A stretch of DNA of 64,000 nucleotides from PFJX01 sp040757575 (GTDB lineage: Bacteria > Pseudomonadota > Gammaproteobacteria > Burkholderiales > Thiobacillaceae): the NCBI GenBank assembly GCA_040757575.1, contig JBFLXA010000002.1, positions 262,715 through 326,714 on the forward strand, given 5' to 3'. Shown here piece after piece: positions 42,347 to 50,937 of the stretch. The position numbers and the translations under genes are program-made. Numbering within the stretch: position 1 is the first letter of the stretch; each line of letters begins with the position of its first letter. The notes under the pieces are model-generated. The model saw only the letters and a list, made by a program, of their open reading frames with translations, was not told where the DNA came from and searched no databases.

Positions 42347-43505
42347 GACTACCGGGCTGCAAGCCTGGGGAGATGATCTCCAGACCTTGCACCCATCGGA
42401 CTGGGCCGGCCTGGCAACCGGTGGCGATCCTTTCATCAGCGCTGCCTTCCTGGGGGTGGCGGAAGCCACCGGGGCGGCGGCTGAGGCCCTGGCCTGGCAG
42501 TCCTGCCACATCGTTTCCCGGACGGCGTCCGGCGGGGTGCAGGGCTTTGTCCCCCTGTACCTGCGGCATCATTCCTTCGGTGATTTCTCCCGGGACTGGG
42601 AATGGGCGGGGGCCTGGCAACAGGCAGGCCTGCGCTATTACCCGAAGCTGGTCACCGGGGTGCCCTTTACTCCCTCACCGGGGCCACGGCTGGTGGTGAC
42701 CCGGGGGCTGGACCCGACCGCCGCTCGGGCGGTGAAGGGTGATCTGGTGGCTCAGGTGCTGGAGCGGGCCGGCACCTTGGACGTGTCTTCCTGGCAATGC
42801 CTGTACGTGGAGGATGCAGACAGGGAGGTGCTGGCTGAAGCCGGCCTGCTGTTGCGGCGGGGCGTGCAGTTTCACTGGCTGAATCGGGATTACCGGGATT
42901 TTGCGGATTTTCTCGACCGTTTTACCGCAGATAAGCGCAAGAAATTGAAGCGGGAACGCCGGGCGGTGGCGGAGGCGGGCATCCGGGTGGTGATACGTCA
43001 TGGCGATGAGGTGGAACCGGCCTGGTGGCCAGCCATTCATCGCCATTACCGGGACACCTTTGCCCGCCACGGCAACCATGCCGCCTTTTCCGAACCCTTC
43101 TTTCGCCAGGTAGCCGCTGGCCTGGGCCGGCGCATGGTGTTGTTTGTGGCTTTGAAGGGGGAACAGCCTGTCGCCTCGGCCATCTGCTACCGGGACGACA
43201 CCACCCTCTATGGCCGCCATTGGGGGACGGACCTGGACTTGCCGGGCCTGCATTTCGAGCTGTGCTACTACAGCGGCATCGACTACGCCCTGGAGCAGGG
43301 CCTGGTCCGTTTCGAGCCCGGGGCCCAGGGGGAGCACAAGCTGGCCCGGGGCTTCGAGCCCCAGGACACCTGGTCGGGGTACTGGATCGCAGACCCGGGC
43401 ATGGCCCGGGCGGTGGCCCGGTTCCTGGCCCGGGAGGACGAGGCCATGGTCGACTATCGGGCGGAGATGGCCCAGCACCTGCCTTTCAAGACCGTCGGGG
43501 GTTGA
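42339..43505 (+). CDS. FemAB-like / GNAT-fold acyltransferase (DUF482 family)
   Basis: A 388-residue protein of the PF04339 FemAB-like group. Visible features are DPFISAAFLGVAEATG near residue 30, the central KLVTGVPFTPSPGPRLVV segment, and the later FVALKGEQPVASAICYRDD, GRHWGTDLDLPGLHFELCYY typical of this family. FemAB enzymes transfer amino acids from aminoacyl-tRNA; the substrate of this subgroup is unknown. The neighbouring alanine tRNA is not evidence of a link. The start sits inside the methyltransferase gene. Confidence 0.82.
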   Translation: MAETTGLQAWGDDLQTLHPSDWAGLATGGDPFISAAFLGVAEATGAAAEALAWQSCHIVSRTASGGVQGFVPLYLRHHSFGDFSRDWEWAGAWQQAGLRYYPKLVTGVPFTPSPGPRLVVTRGLDPTAARAVKGDLVAQVLERAGTLDVSSWQCLYVEDADREVLAEAGLLLRRGVQFHWLNRDYRDFADFLDRFTADKRKKLKRERRAVAEAGIRVVIRHGDEVEPAWWPAIHRHYRDTFARHGNHAAFSEPFFRQVAAGLGRRMVLFVALKGEQPVASAICYRDDTTLYGRHWGTDLDLPGLHFELCYYSGIDYALEQGLVRFEPGAQGEHKLARGFEPQDTWSGYWIADPGMARAVARFLAREDEAMVDYRAEMAQHLPFKTVGG

Positions 43506-43512
43506 TGGTGCT

Positions 43513-44490
43513 TCACCGATAGCGTGCTCGGGCGGCGTCCAGGGCCTCCATGACCCTGGTCCGGAGCCCGGGAGGGCCGAGCACTTTGCAATCGGCGCCG
43601 TATTTGAGGATATCCATGATCAGTTCCCGGTCGTCCGCGTAGGGCACTTCCAGCAGATAGCTGCCGTCGGTTTGCCAGGTGCCCTTTTGTTTGGGATGCC
43701 AGGATTCGGCGCCGACCCAGCGGGCCCGCAGGGGCGTGAACCGCAGTGTTGCCCACTGCACCCGGGCGCCGGAAAAGATGCCGTACCCGGCGCCCAGCAC
43801 GGCGTCCAGCTGGCGCGGGGAAATGTCCCGGGCCTTCTTGTCCAGGGTTTCGGCCTGCAGGATGGCGTCCACGGCGAAATTGCGCAGGCCATCCCGCAGG
43901 TGGCACCAGGCGTCCAGGTACCAGTTCTCCCGGTAATGCACCAGCCTCTGGGGGGAGATTTCCCGTTCCGTGGTTTCGTCGGTGCCCCGGGCCCGGTAGG
44001 TGATGCGCAGGCGCTGGCGTTTCAGCAGGGCGGCGCCCACCTTCTCGAAGTGGGCCAGGGGCATGGGACGGGCGGCCTGGCCGAGGATGCGCACCCGGTC
44101 CCGCACCGCCTGGGCGGTGCTGTCCGGCGTCTGCATGAATTCGCTCAACCGGTCCATCAGGGGCGTGACGTGGGGCCCCAGCAGGCCGCCCTTGTCCAGA
44201 TTGGCCAGCAAGTGCTGCATGGTGAGTAAGGCGTGGATTTCCTGGGCCGAGAACCACAGGCCGGGCAGTTCCACCGTGCGTTGACCCTGGGTGGGGGCAG
44301 GCAGGCGCCGGTAGCCGCCTGCGTCCCGGTCATGGACGATGGGCAGGCTGAGCCGGTCCCGCAGGTATTGCAGGTCCCGTTTCAGGGTGGCCCGGGAGAC
44401 CTCCAGTTCCGCCAGCAGGGTATCGAAGGACACCACGCCCCGGGCGCGGATGAGCTGGTCGATCTTGTAGAAGCGTTCGGTGCGGTCCAT
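43513..44490 (-). CDS. WYL-domain transcriptional regulator (YafY type)
   Basis: A 325-residue regulator with an N-terminal helix-turn-helix (RGVVSFDTLLAELEVSRATLKRDL is the recognition region; residues about 15-38) and a WYL domain from about residue 150 (TYRARGTDETTEREISPQRLVHYRENWYL). WYL domains bind nucleic acid or nucleotide ligands and appear in repressors of phage-defence and stress genes. It converges on the FemAB-like gene and is followed upstream by a small membrane protein gene on the same strand. No defence system is adjacent. Confidence 0.9.
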   Translation of the reverse strand: MDRTERFYKIDQLIRARGVVSFDTLLAELEVSRATLKRDLQYLRDRLSLPIVHDRDAGGYRRLPAPTQGQRTVELPGLWFSAQEIHALLTMQHLLANLDKGGLLGPHVTPLMDRLSEFMQTPDSTAQAVRDRVRILGQAARPMPLAHFEKVGAALLKRQRLRITYRARGTDETTEREISPQRLVHYRENWYLDAWCHLRDGLRNFAVDAILQAETLDKKARDISPRQLDAVLGAGYGIFSGARVQWATLRFTPLRARWVGAESWHPKQKGTWQTDGSYLLEVPYADDRELIMDILKYGADCKVLGPPGLRTRVMEALDAARARYR

Positions 44491-44529
44491 GGCAGGGGGC
44501 GTTGGAGAAGGGCAGGACTAGAGGGTAGT

Positions 44530-44649
44530 TCAACCCAGCACGGTGGAGCCAATGGTCAATACCAGGCCCAGCAGGCTCACGACAAAGACCAGGCTGTCGG
44601 GCTGGTGCCAGAGGGCGAATAGGGGGCGGGTGCGGTGGGATGGTTTCAT
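44530..44649 (-). CDS. 39-residue single-helix membrane protein
   Basis: A short frame with a basic N-terminus (MKPSHRTRPLFALWHQ) and one hydrophobic helix ending STVLG. A GGAG lies 6 nt before the ATG at 44649. It ends 40 bp before the WYL regulator start and may be co-transcribed with it. Too short for homology; called real because of the ribosome site and membrane-protein pattern. Confidence 0.5.
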   Translation of the reverse strand: MKPSHRTRPLFALWHQPDSLVFVVSLLGLVLTIGSTVLG

Positions 44650-44714
44650 GGGACGCTCCGAGGAATTGCGGTGGCGCCAGTCTGAAATCCCCCTGGCTCA
44701 GGAGATGAGCCTTA

Positions 44715-44730
44715 GAAAATCATGATTTTC
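44715..44730. promoter_or_regulatory. Perfect 16-bp palindrome upstream of cspA
   Basis: GAAAATCATGATTTTC is its own reverse complement and lies between the divergent small membrane protein gene and cspA, 19 bp ahead of the cspA -35 element. It looks like a dimeric repressor or activator site. The WYL regulator encoded downstream of the small gene is one candidate binder, by position only. Confidence 0.5.
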
Positions 44731-44748
44731 TTAAATGCATGTTATGGC

Positions 44749-44777
44749 TTGTTGCCTGCAAAACCCTGCCGTATAGT
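44749..44777 (+). promoter_or_regulatory. cspA: cspA promoter and long 5' leader
   Basis: TTGTTG and TATAGT are separated by 17 bp. The predicted transcript starts near 44785, leaving a leader of about 125 nt before the cspA ATG. Long structured leaders are typical of cold-shock genes and regulate their mRNA stability and translation at low temperature. Confidence 0.6.
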
Positions 44778-44910
44778 CACGCGCGCAGGTTATCAAGTGG
44801 TGTTTGTTCGGCTGTACCCTACCCTTGGTTGGTATCTCAGTTGCACCCCTAACTTGAGCTTGCGCGGCGGGTTTCCCGTCATCCGTTCACGTGTTTAGGA
44901 AGATTCAGAT

Positions 44911-45114
44911 ATGGCAACTGGTACCGTTAAGTGGTTCAACGACTCCAAGGGTTTCGGCTTCATCACCCCCGATGAAGGTGGTGAGGATCTCTTCGCCCAC
45001 TTCTCCGCGATTCAATCCAAGGGCTTCAAGAGCCTGAAGGAAAACCAGAAAGTGGAGTTTGATGTGACCCAGGGTCCCAAGGGCAAGCAAGCCTCCAACA
45101 TCCGCCCCATGTAA
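44911..45114 (+). CDS. cspA: Cold-shock protein CspA family
   Basis: A 67-residue single OB-fold protein that binds single-stranded RNA and DNA. RNP1 (KGFGFITP) and RNP2 (DLFAHFSAI) are both intact, with the usual aromatic residues. AGGAAG lies about 8 nt before the ATG. It has its own promoter, a long leader and a strong terminator, so it is a single-gene unit. Confidence 0.96.
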   Translation: MATGTVKWFNDSKGFGFITPDEGGEDLFAHFSAIQSKGFKSLKENQKVEFDVTQGPKGKQASNIRPM

Positions 45115-45143
45115 GCCTCAGGTTCATTCCTGATGCCTGCAAG

Positions 45144-45170
45144 GCCCGCTTCGGCGGGCTTTTTGTTTTT
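45144..45170 (+). terminator. Rho-independent terminator after cspA
   Basis: GCCCGC-TTCG-GCGGGC hairpin with a stable TTCG loop, followed by TTTTTGTTTTT. It begins 30 bp after the cspA stop. Confidence 0.9.
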
Positions 45171-45201
45171 CTGTGCCCGGATCGCTTAGTAGCTCAAAGA
45201 G

Positions 45202-45226
45202 CCGGGCTACGGAAACCGTAACCCGG
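45202..45226 (-). terminator. Hairpin downstream of the 387-residue unknown gene
   Basis: CCGGGCTACGG and CCGTAACCCGG pair in 10 of 11 positions around the loop AAA, 31 bp past the stop of the minus-strand gene. There is no good T-tract, so it is a weak terminator candidate. Confidence 0.4.
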
Positions 45227-45257
45227 AAAAAGCGCCGCACCTCCGGTTTACCCTGGA

Positions 45258-46421
45258 TCAGGTCGCGGCCCAGTGGGGGGTGGCCACGCCTTCGCCCAGA
45301 TCCGCTTCCACCAGGCGGCGGCGCACTTCCAGCAGTTTCTCGATCAGGGCCGGCTCCGCTTGCCCGTAGGCGTCGGCATCCGGCACCCGTTTCACCACCA
45401 CGCCCAGCAATTCGGTAATGGCATTGCCGATGGAGTTCTGGCTGATGGTGACAATGAGCTGGCCGGCGTCGTTGCGATAGATGAGCTGCTTGAAGGCCGG
45501 CTGCCAGCGTATGGAGTTGGCGTACTTCGCGTCCTTGATGCAGCGGTCCCGGACCATCTTTGCGGTCTTCAGGAGGTCGTTGTTGAACAGCAGTTTGTTC
45601 TCCACCAGTTCCGGGAAGTAGATGTCCCGGGCCATGGGGGCGTTGCGGGTGGACACCTGGCCGAAGAAGGTGCGGTAGAAATCGATGAAGCCTTTCAGGA
45701 GGGTGTCGTATTCCTTCCAGAAGCGGGGGTCTTTCAGGGATTCGGCCCCGCCGGTCACCTCCCAGCTTGGCAGGCCCTGGGGGTAGCCCGTCAGGGCGAT
45801 GCGGCAGGAGCCGGACTGGCAGGGCCGCAGGATGTGCAGGTCCAGTTCGTTGAAAAAGTCCTGGTAGACATCCCGCATATAGGCCTGGAACAGGGAATGC
45901 TGGCCCCCGTCCGTCAGGTTGGGGTTGTTGGCATCGGCAATGGGGGCATCCCGCAACTGGGCCTTGTTGAAGGCGATGAAGTGGTTGTGCAGCATGCGGA
46001 TGCTGGGCACACCGGGGGAAGTGAGGGGCCATGTGGCGTCCAGGCTGGCCTCGCCTGCCAACACAAGGTAGGCATCCGGGTCCGGGTATTGCTCCAGCAT
46101 GTAGTCGATGATGATCTGGTTCATCCGGTTCCAGACGTTCTTCACGCCTTCGGGTACCTGGGTGCGCCGCACGGGCCGGCCCAGGGGGTCCAGGATGCGC
46201 TGGGAGGTGTTGTAGATGATGGAGGTGTCGAACTCGTTGCTGTGGCCCAGGGCCTTGCGGTACAGCAGCAGGCCTTCCGGGTTCTGCAGCAGGCCGTTGT
46301 TGTGCACCAGATCGTTGAGGTTCTCCGTGCTGTTGAAGAACTCGTTGGGCTTCATGCCCTCGGGCACGTCCAGGGGAATCTGGCGGAAGGGAGTGACGAT
46401 TTCACGGGGACCGGACTGCAT
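45258..46421 (-). CDS. Conserved-looking cytoplasmic protein, function unknown
   Basis: A 387-residue soluble protein with no signal peptide or membrane helix. Motifs worth searching are LNDLVHNNGLLQNPEGLLLY near residue 30, LVLAGEASLDATWPLTSPG and SIRMLHNHFIAF near the middle, and the helical C-terminus ending LLEVRRRLVEAD. I do not recognise the family. The ATG at 46421 is preceded by AGGAACGAGC; the frame is open 183 bp further upstream but without protein-like sequence. It stands alone between cspA and the fcc genes, both of which are terminated before reaching it. Confidence 0.75.
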   Translation of the reverse strand: MQSGPREIVTPFRQIPLDVPEGMKPNEFFNSTENLNDLVHNNGLLQNPEGLLLYRKALGHSNEFDTSIIYNTSQRILDPLGRPVRRTQVPEGVKNVWNRMNQIIIDYMLEQYPDPDAYLVLAGEASLDATWPLTSPGVPSIRMLHNHFIAFNKAQLRDAPIADANNPNLTDGGQHSLFQAYMRDVYQDFFNELDLHILRPCQSGSCRIALTGYPQGLPSWEVTGGAESLKDPRFWKEYDTLLKGFIDFYRTFFGQVSTRNAPMARDIYFPELVENKLLFNNDLLKTAKMVRDRCIKDAKYANSIRWQPAFKQLIYRNDAGQLIVTISQNSIGNAITELLGVVVKRVPDADAYGQAEPALIEKLLEVRRRLVEADLGEGVATPHWAAT

Positions 46422-46646
46422 GCTCGTTCCTGCACTTGCGTTGATGGGTGCCGGGGATGATAGAGGAACGGGCCTGGGGAGCAAGCCTGCCCTATGATGG
46501 GGCAGGCGGAGAATAAGCATGCATGCACTGCGCTTTCTCAAGGTGGGCCTAAGTGATTTGCACTGCCTGTCCTTGCCCCGGTTCTTGGCTGAGCCAGACG
46601 ACATAACTATTTAGCAGGCGACAGTAGAGCATGGCCCTTCACCAGC

Positions 46647-46670
46647 AAAAAAGGCCCGCTTGGGCGGGCC
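46647..46670 (-). terminator. Rho-independent terminator of the fcc operon
   Basis: On the minus strand GGCCCGC-CCAA-GCGGGCC is followed by TTTTTT. It starts 22 bp after the fccB stop codon. Confidence 0.85.
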
Positions 46671-46692
46671 CTTTGCTTTCACCAAGGCCTTC

Positions 46693-48039
46693 TCAGGCGA
46701 AGGCGTCGGCCAGCACGTTGCGCAGCCAGCCGTCGGCGTATTCCACTTCCAGCTTGCGATATATGCGCGGCACCGGCTTGGGCTTGTCCTTGGTGCCGAA
46801 GGTCACCGGCGAGATGCCGCTGCCTTCCTTGATGTATACCCACTGGCCGTTCTGCACCCGGTAAAGGTGCACCACGGAGAAACCCCAGTCCGGGGCCACC
46901 ACGCTGTAGCAGGTGTTGGTGTAGATAGGCACCGGCGGGGGCAAGCCGTTGACCTGGGCGACGATGTGGGCCACCACCACCTTGGCCTGGGTGATGGCCA
47001 TGTGGGCCGACTTGGGGAAAGCGTTATTGGTGGCCAGTTCGCCCCCCACGCAGGCGTCGCCGATGACGAACACGTCCTTCAGTTTGGTGGATTCCATGCT
47101 CTCAGGCTTCACCTCGCACCACTTGTCCTTGAAAGTGGCCAGGCCCAGGTCCTTGGCCACCTTGCCGGCGTGGTGGGGCGGGATGATGTTGACCACGTCG
47201 CCCTGGTGCTCGCCAAAGCCGGTGTAGCAGGTGAGGGTCTTGGGGTCGATGCGCTCCACCTTTCCGTCCTGGGCGCCGGGGATCCACTCGATCATGCCGC
47301 CGGGGCCGTAGCCGTAGAGTGCCTTCCAGGCTTGCTCGAACAGGGGCCTTTTGGAGAAGGAATCGTTGGCGTCCAGGATCAGCACCTTGGCCCGCTTCTT
47401 GCCATGGTGCATGCAGTGGTTGGCCACCTGGGCGGCCCGCTCGTAGGGGCCGGGGGGGCAACGGAAGGGACCGGGGGGCACGGCGATGATGAACCGGCCG
47501 CCGTCGGGCATGGCCTCAAGCTGCTGCTTCAAGGCCAGGGTCTGGGGGCCGGCCTTCCAGGCATGGGGCAGGGTGGTGTCCGCCAGTTCCTTGCTGTAGC
47601 CCTCAATGGCGCCAAAATTGAAGTCGACGCCTGGAGACAGCACCAGGAAGTCGTATTCGAAGGTCTTGCCCGATGCCGTGACCAGGGTCTTCTTCACCGG
47701 ATCTATCGTCGTGGCCTCGTCGTGGACCACCTTGACGCCGTGCTTCTGCAAGCCTTTATAGCCCCGCTGCAGGGTCTTGATGTCCCGCTCGCCGGACATG
47801 ACCTCGTTGGATAGGGGGCAGGAGGTGTAGATCGTGTCCCGCTCCAGGAGGGTGACGTCCAGGTCCTCGTCCATGAGACGCAGGTACTTGGCGGCGGTGG
47901 CCCCGCCGTAGCCGCCCCCCACCACCAGTACCCGGGCCTTGGTCTTGGCGGCATGGGCCTTGGGAATAGTCAGGAAAGCGGCCCCGGAGGCGGCAGACAG
48001 GGCCTTGAGGAAGGTGCGGCGATCAATTGGGCTGTGCAT
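46693..48039 (-). CDS. fccB: Flavocytochrome c sulfide dehydrogenase flavoprotein subunit
   Basis: A 448-residue FAD enzyme with a Tat signal (RRTFLKALSAASGAAF; cleavage near AHA/AK). The Rossmann loop VLVVGGGYGGATAAKYL is near residue 37. Cys in YTSCPLSNEV matches the flavin-linked Cys, and FRCPPGPYE and TNTCYSV match the two redox-active Cys positions of FccB. The C-terminal FCSD flavin-binding domain is present. FccB oxidises sulfide and passes electrons to its cytochrome partner, encoded 12 bp upstream. Ends at a strong terminator. Confidence 0.92.
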   Translation of the reverse strand: MHSPIDRRTFLKALSAASGAAFLTIPKAHAAKTKARVLVVGGGYGGATAAKYLRLMDEDLDVTLLERDTIYTSCPLSNEVMSGERDIKTLQRGYKGLQKHGVKVVHDEATTIDPVKKTLVTASGKTFEYDFLVLSPGVDFNFGAIEGYSKELADTTLPHAWKAGPQTLALKQQLEAMPDGGRFIIAVPPGPFRCPPGPYERAAQVANHCMHHGKKRAKVLILDANDSFSKRPLFEQAWKALYGYGPGGMIEWIPGAQDGKVERIDPKTLTCYTGFGEHQGDVVNIIPPHHAGKVAKDLGLATFKDKWCEVKPESMESTKLKDVFVIGDACVGGELATNNAFPKSAHMAITQAKVVVAHIVAQVNGLPPPVPIYTNTCYSVVAPDWGFSVVHLYRVQNGQWVYIKEGSGISPVTFGTKDKPKPVPRIYRKLEVEYADGWLRNVLADAFA

Positions 48040-48051
48040 TTCCGTTCTCCC

Positions 48052-48624
48052 TCAGCGCCCCTGGGCGCCGTAGTAATAGGCAGCGGCCGGCACCTCGGCG
48101 GGCTTCATTGCCCGCGCGGTCTTTTTCATCCTGCGGTGGGGCATCTGGAAATCCTTGTCCCGGTATTTGTCCAGTTCTAGCTCCATGTATTTGGCCCACT
48201 GGCCGTTGATCTTGGGGGCATCCTCGTCGGGGTCGTTGCCGGTCAACCCATGGCAGTCCTCGCAGTTTTCGGAAATTACCGCCTTGCCCTTCTTGTGCAT
48301 GGCCGGACCTACGGGCTGGGAAACCGGTACCCAGGGCTTCTTGGAAAAGTAGACGGCCAGGGCATTGATTTCGTCGTCGGAAAGGCCCTTGACGATGCGG
48401 TTCATTGTGGCGGCACCCCGCTCGTCGTATTTCCATTGTTTCATGACCCGCTCCAGGTATCCCCTGGGCAACCCGCCAATGGAAGGCATGGATTCGCCGG
48501 CACTGACACCACCCACCCCGTGGCAGTTGTTGCAGGTACGTGCCAGCAGGCTGATGTCCGGACCTGCTGCCAGAGCAGATGTCGCAAGCCCTAGCAGAAA
48601 CGTGGCCACTGCTTTCTTGCCCAT
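48052..48624 (-). CDS. fccA: Diheme c-type cytochrome, FccA/cytochrome c4-like
   Basis: A 190-residue periplasmic cytochrome. After a signal peptide (cleavage near ALA/AG) there are two class I domains with CNNCH near residue 35 and CEDCH near residue 123. Two-domain layout fits FccA and cytochrome c4 alike; position before fccB favours the FccA role of accepting electrons from sulfide. ATG 48624 has GGAGG at 6 nt; the upstream in-frame ATG at 48645 does not. The name is given on context rather than on a family-specific motif. Confidence 0.75.
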   Translation of the reverse strand: MGKKAVATFLLGLATSALAAGPDISLLARTCNNCHGVGGVSAGESMPSIGGLPRGYLERVMKQWKYDERGAATMNRIVKGLSDDEINALAVYFSKKPWVPVSQPVGPAMHKKGKAVISENCEDCHGLTGNDPDEDAPKINGQWAKYMELELDKYRDKDFQMPHRRMKKTARAMKPAEVPAAAYYYGAQGR

Positions 48625-48639
48625 ACATGCCTCCACTTG

Positions 48640-48969
48640 ATTCACTCAATTCTGGGAAACGGAGATCGACTCACCCGGTACGTCTATCCGTGGCATCAAC
48701 CTTGCTCACCTCGCGGGTATTGGTAGATATGTAACCTTGCGATAGGGAATAAGCAAGTGCTAAACATTCCATTAGAATTAAATAATATATTGATTAATAA
48801 AGGTTTTTTGGATCCAGCCCATTGCTAATAACCCTACCTTGCTCGTAGTCTATGGCCGTAGAGGTGGTAGAAATGTACTCGTCGGCGCCTTGGTCTCCCG
48901 GTCCTGGTCCATGGGGTGGTGCGGCGCGGACGGTTAAGTCGCCCTCAAAATGGCAAGGAGAAAAATGTG
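48640..48969. promoter_or_regulatory. AT-rich divergent control region between fcc genes and the cytochrome fusion
   Basis: A 330-bp gap without a gene. Between about 48740 and 48815 the sequence is markedly AT-rich (ATTAAATAATATATTGAT) in an otherwise GC-rich chromosome, which suits promoters and DNA bending. It must drive fccA-fccB leftward and the multiheme gene rightward. No convincing -35/-10 pair or FNR box could be fixed by eye. Confidence 0.5.
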
Positions 48970-50916
48970 ATGAGAACTGCCTGGAACTGGCTGGTCGGGG
49001 TGGTGCTGGGTTTGATCGTTGCGCAGTCTTTCGCATGGGCGGCTATCGACCATGGGGCCGAACCATCGGCAGAAGCTGGGGCGCAAGCAATCGCCAACTT
49101 CCGCTGCCTGCGCTGCCACGCGGACCCGGATGAAAAGGTGAGGGTGCGGAACGACGGTAGCAGGAACTTCATCTACATCGACCCCAAGACCTTCGAGCAT
49201 AGCGTCCACGGAAAGCAGCCCTGCACGGGTTGCCACAACAACGTCACCAAGCTGCCCCACGAGAAACCCCTGCCGAAGAGCGTGGGGTGCATTGAATGCC
49301 ACAAGCAGAAATGGGCCGCCGACAAGGACAAGGCTAGCCCGGATCACAAGCGTCTTGGCGTGGTGGTGGCGCAGATGGAAAGCTATCTGCATTCCATCCA
49401 CGCCCAGCCCAACAAGAAGGACATCTCCAAGATCAACGCCACCTGCTATGACTGCCACGATGCCCATAACATCGGCAGCCTGGGCAGCCTGCAACGGGCC
49501 GAGCACCGCATGAAGAACCCGGAGGTGTGCGGCCGCTGCCACGAGAAGCAACTGGATGAGTACAAGGTTTCCATGCACGGCAAGGCGGTGCTGGAAAAGA
49601 AGGACACCAAGAGTGCTGTCTGCTCCGACTGCCACAGCACCCACAACATCAGCTCCGCCGATGCGGATCCCATGAAGCTGGAGATCACCCGGAACTGCGG
49701 CGACTGCCACGAGAAGGCCCGGGAGACCTATTTCAAGTCCTACCACGGCCAGGTCAACAAACTGGGCTACACCAACACCGCAAAATGCTATGACTGCCAC
49801 GGGGCCCACAACATCAAGAACGTGGACGACCCCACCTCCACCATTCACGTCAACAACCGGCTGAAAACCTGCAACACCTGTCACAAGAACGCCGACGAGG
49901 GCTTCCTCACCTTCTACGCCCACGGCGACCCGGAGAACGCGGAAAAGTATCCGGAACTGTTCTACGTCACCGAGTTCATGAAGTACCTGATCTTCGCCGT
50001 CATGGCCTTCTTCTGGTCCCATGTGCTGTTCTGGTTCTATCGTGAGTTGCGCGACCACATGGCCGGCTGCGGCCACCGGGAGGACGTGGAGCATCCGGAC
50101 ACGGTGTTTTACCGCCGCTTCAGCCCGGTATGGCGCTGGATCCACGTGCTCTTCGCCATGAGCACCATGGTGCTGGTGATCACCGGCACCACCCTGCTTT
50201 TCTCCCATACGGCCTGGGCCAAGGCAGTCATGACATTCCTGGGTGGGCCCATTTGGGAAGGCGTGATCCATCGCACCGCCGCGACTTTCTGGGTGGCCGT
50301 GTTCCTCACCCACATCCTGGTGGCCCTCTACAACATCTGGAAGACCCGCAAGACCTTCCGCTGGTTCGGCCCCACTTCCATGATCCCCAACTGGCAGGAC
50401 CTGAAGGACGTGGTGCGCATGTACAAGTGGTTCCTGGGCCTCACCCCCCGGCCCAAGTTCGAACGCTGGACCTACTGGCAGAAGTTCGACTACTGGGCGC
50501 CGTTCTGGGGTGCAACGGTCATCGGCCTGTCCGGAGCGGTGATGTTCAACCCCAGCCTGACGTCCCAGTATCTGCCGGGCTGGGCGTTCAACATCGCCAC
50601 CATCGTCCACGCCGAGGAAGCCCTGCTGGCCACCGTGTTCCTGTTCTCGGTGCACTTCTTCAACGTGCACTTCCGGCCAGAGAAATTCCCCTTGTCCACC
50701 ACCATCTTTACCGGTGCGGTGCCCCTGGAGGAATTCAAGTACGAGCACACCGAGGAGTACAACCGCCTGGTGGCCAGCGGCGAACTGGAGAAGTATCTGG
50801 TCAAGCGCCCCACCCGCACGGTGGAAAGCCTGGCCACCATCCTCTCGGCCGCGCTCATCCTGGCCGGCTTCATCCTGCTGACCCTGGTGCTCATCGGTGC
50901 GACCACCATGCACTGA
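48970..50916 (+). CDS. Nine-heme cytochrome c fused to membrane cytochrome b (CbcL-like)
   Basis: A 648-residue protein. A signal or anchor helix (about 5-24) is followed by a periplasmic domain with nine CxxCH haem sites, from CLRCH at residue 46 to CNTCH near 305 (CTGCH, CIECH, CYDCH, CGRCH, CSDCH, CGDCH and CYDCH between). From about residue 335 a four-to-five-helix cytochrome b561/FdnI-type domain follows, with conserved His in RWIHVLF, HRTAATFWVAVFLTHILV and VHAEEALLA. This is the architecture of Geobacter CbcL, a quinol oxidase for extracellular electron transfer. AAGGAG lies 9 nt before the ATG. A sulfur or metal pathway role is inferred. Confidence 0.85.
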   Translation: MRTAWNWLVGVVLGLIVAQSFAWAAIDHGAEPSAEAGAQAIANFRCLRCHADPDEKVRVRNDGSRNFIYIDPKTFEHSVHGKQPCTGCHNNVTKLPHEKPLPKSVGCIECHKQKWAADKDKASPDHKRLGVVVAQMESYLHSIHAQPNKKDISKINATCYDCHDAHNIGSLGSLQRAEHRMKNPEVCGRCHEKQLDEYKVSMHGKAVLEKKDTKSAVCSDCHSTHNISSADADPMKLEITRNCGDCHEKARETYFKSYHGQVNKLGYTNTAKCYDCHGAHNIKNVDDPTSTIHVNNRLKTCNTCHKNADEGFLTFYAHGDPENAEKYPELFYVTEFMKYLIFAVMAFFWSHVLFWFYRELRDHMAGCGHREDVEHPDTVFYRRFSPVWRWIHVLFAMSTMVLVITGTTLLFSHTAWAKAVMTFLGGPIWEGVIHRTAATFWVAVFLTHILVALYNIWKTRKTFRWFGPTSMIPNWQDLKDVVRMYKWFLGLTPRPKFERWTYWQKFDYWAPFWGATVIGLSGAVMFNPSLTSQYLPGWAFNIATIVHAEEALLATVFLFSVHFFNVHFRPEKFPLSTTIFTGAVPLEEFKYEHTEEYNRLVASGELEKYLVKRPTRTVESLATILSAALILAGFILLTLVLIGATTMH

Positions 50917-50937
50917 AGCATTTGACCTGAACCCGAG

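Noticed and set aside
48740..48815. FNR box upstream of the multiheme gene
   Set aside because: TTGATTAATAAAGG keeps only one half of TTGAT-N4-ATCAA; too weak to call.
48934..50913. 659-codon open frame antisense to the cytochrome fusion
   Set aside because: The plus strand carries nine CxxCH motifs and membrane helices; the antisense frame is His/Gly/Val-rich with no protein-like pattern.
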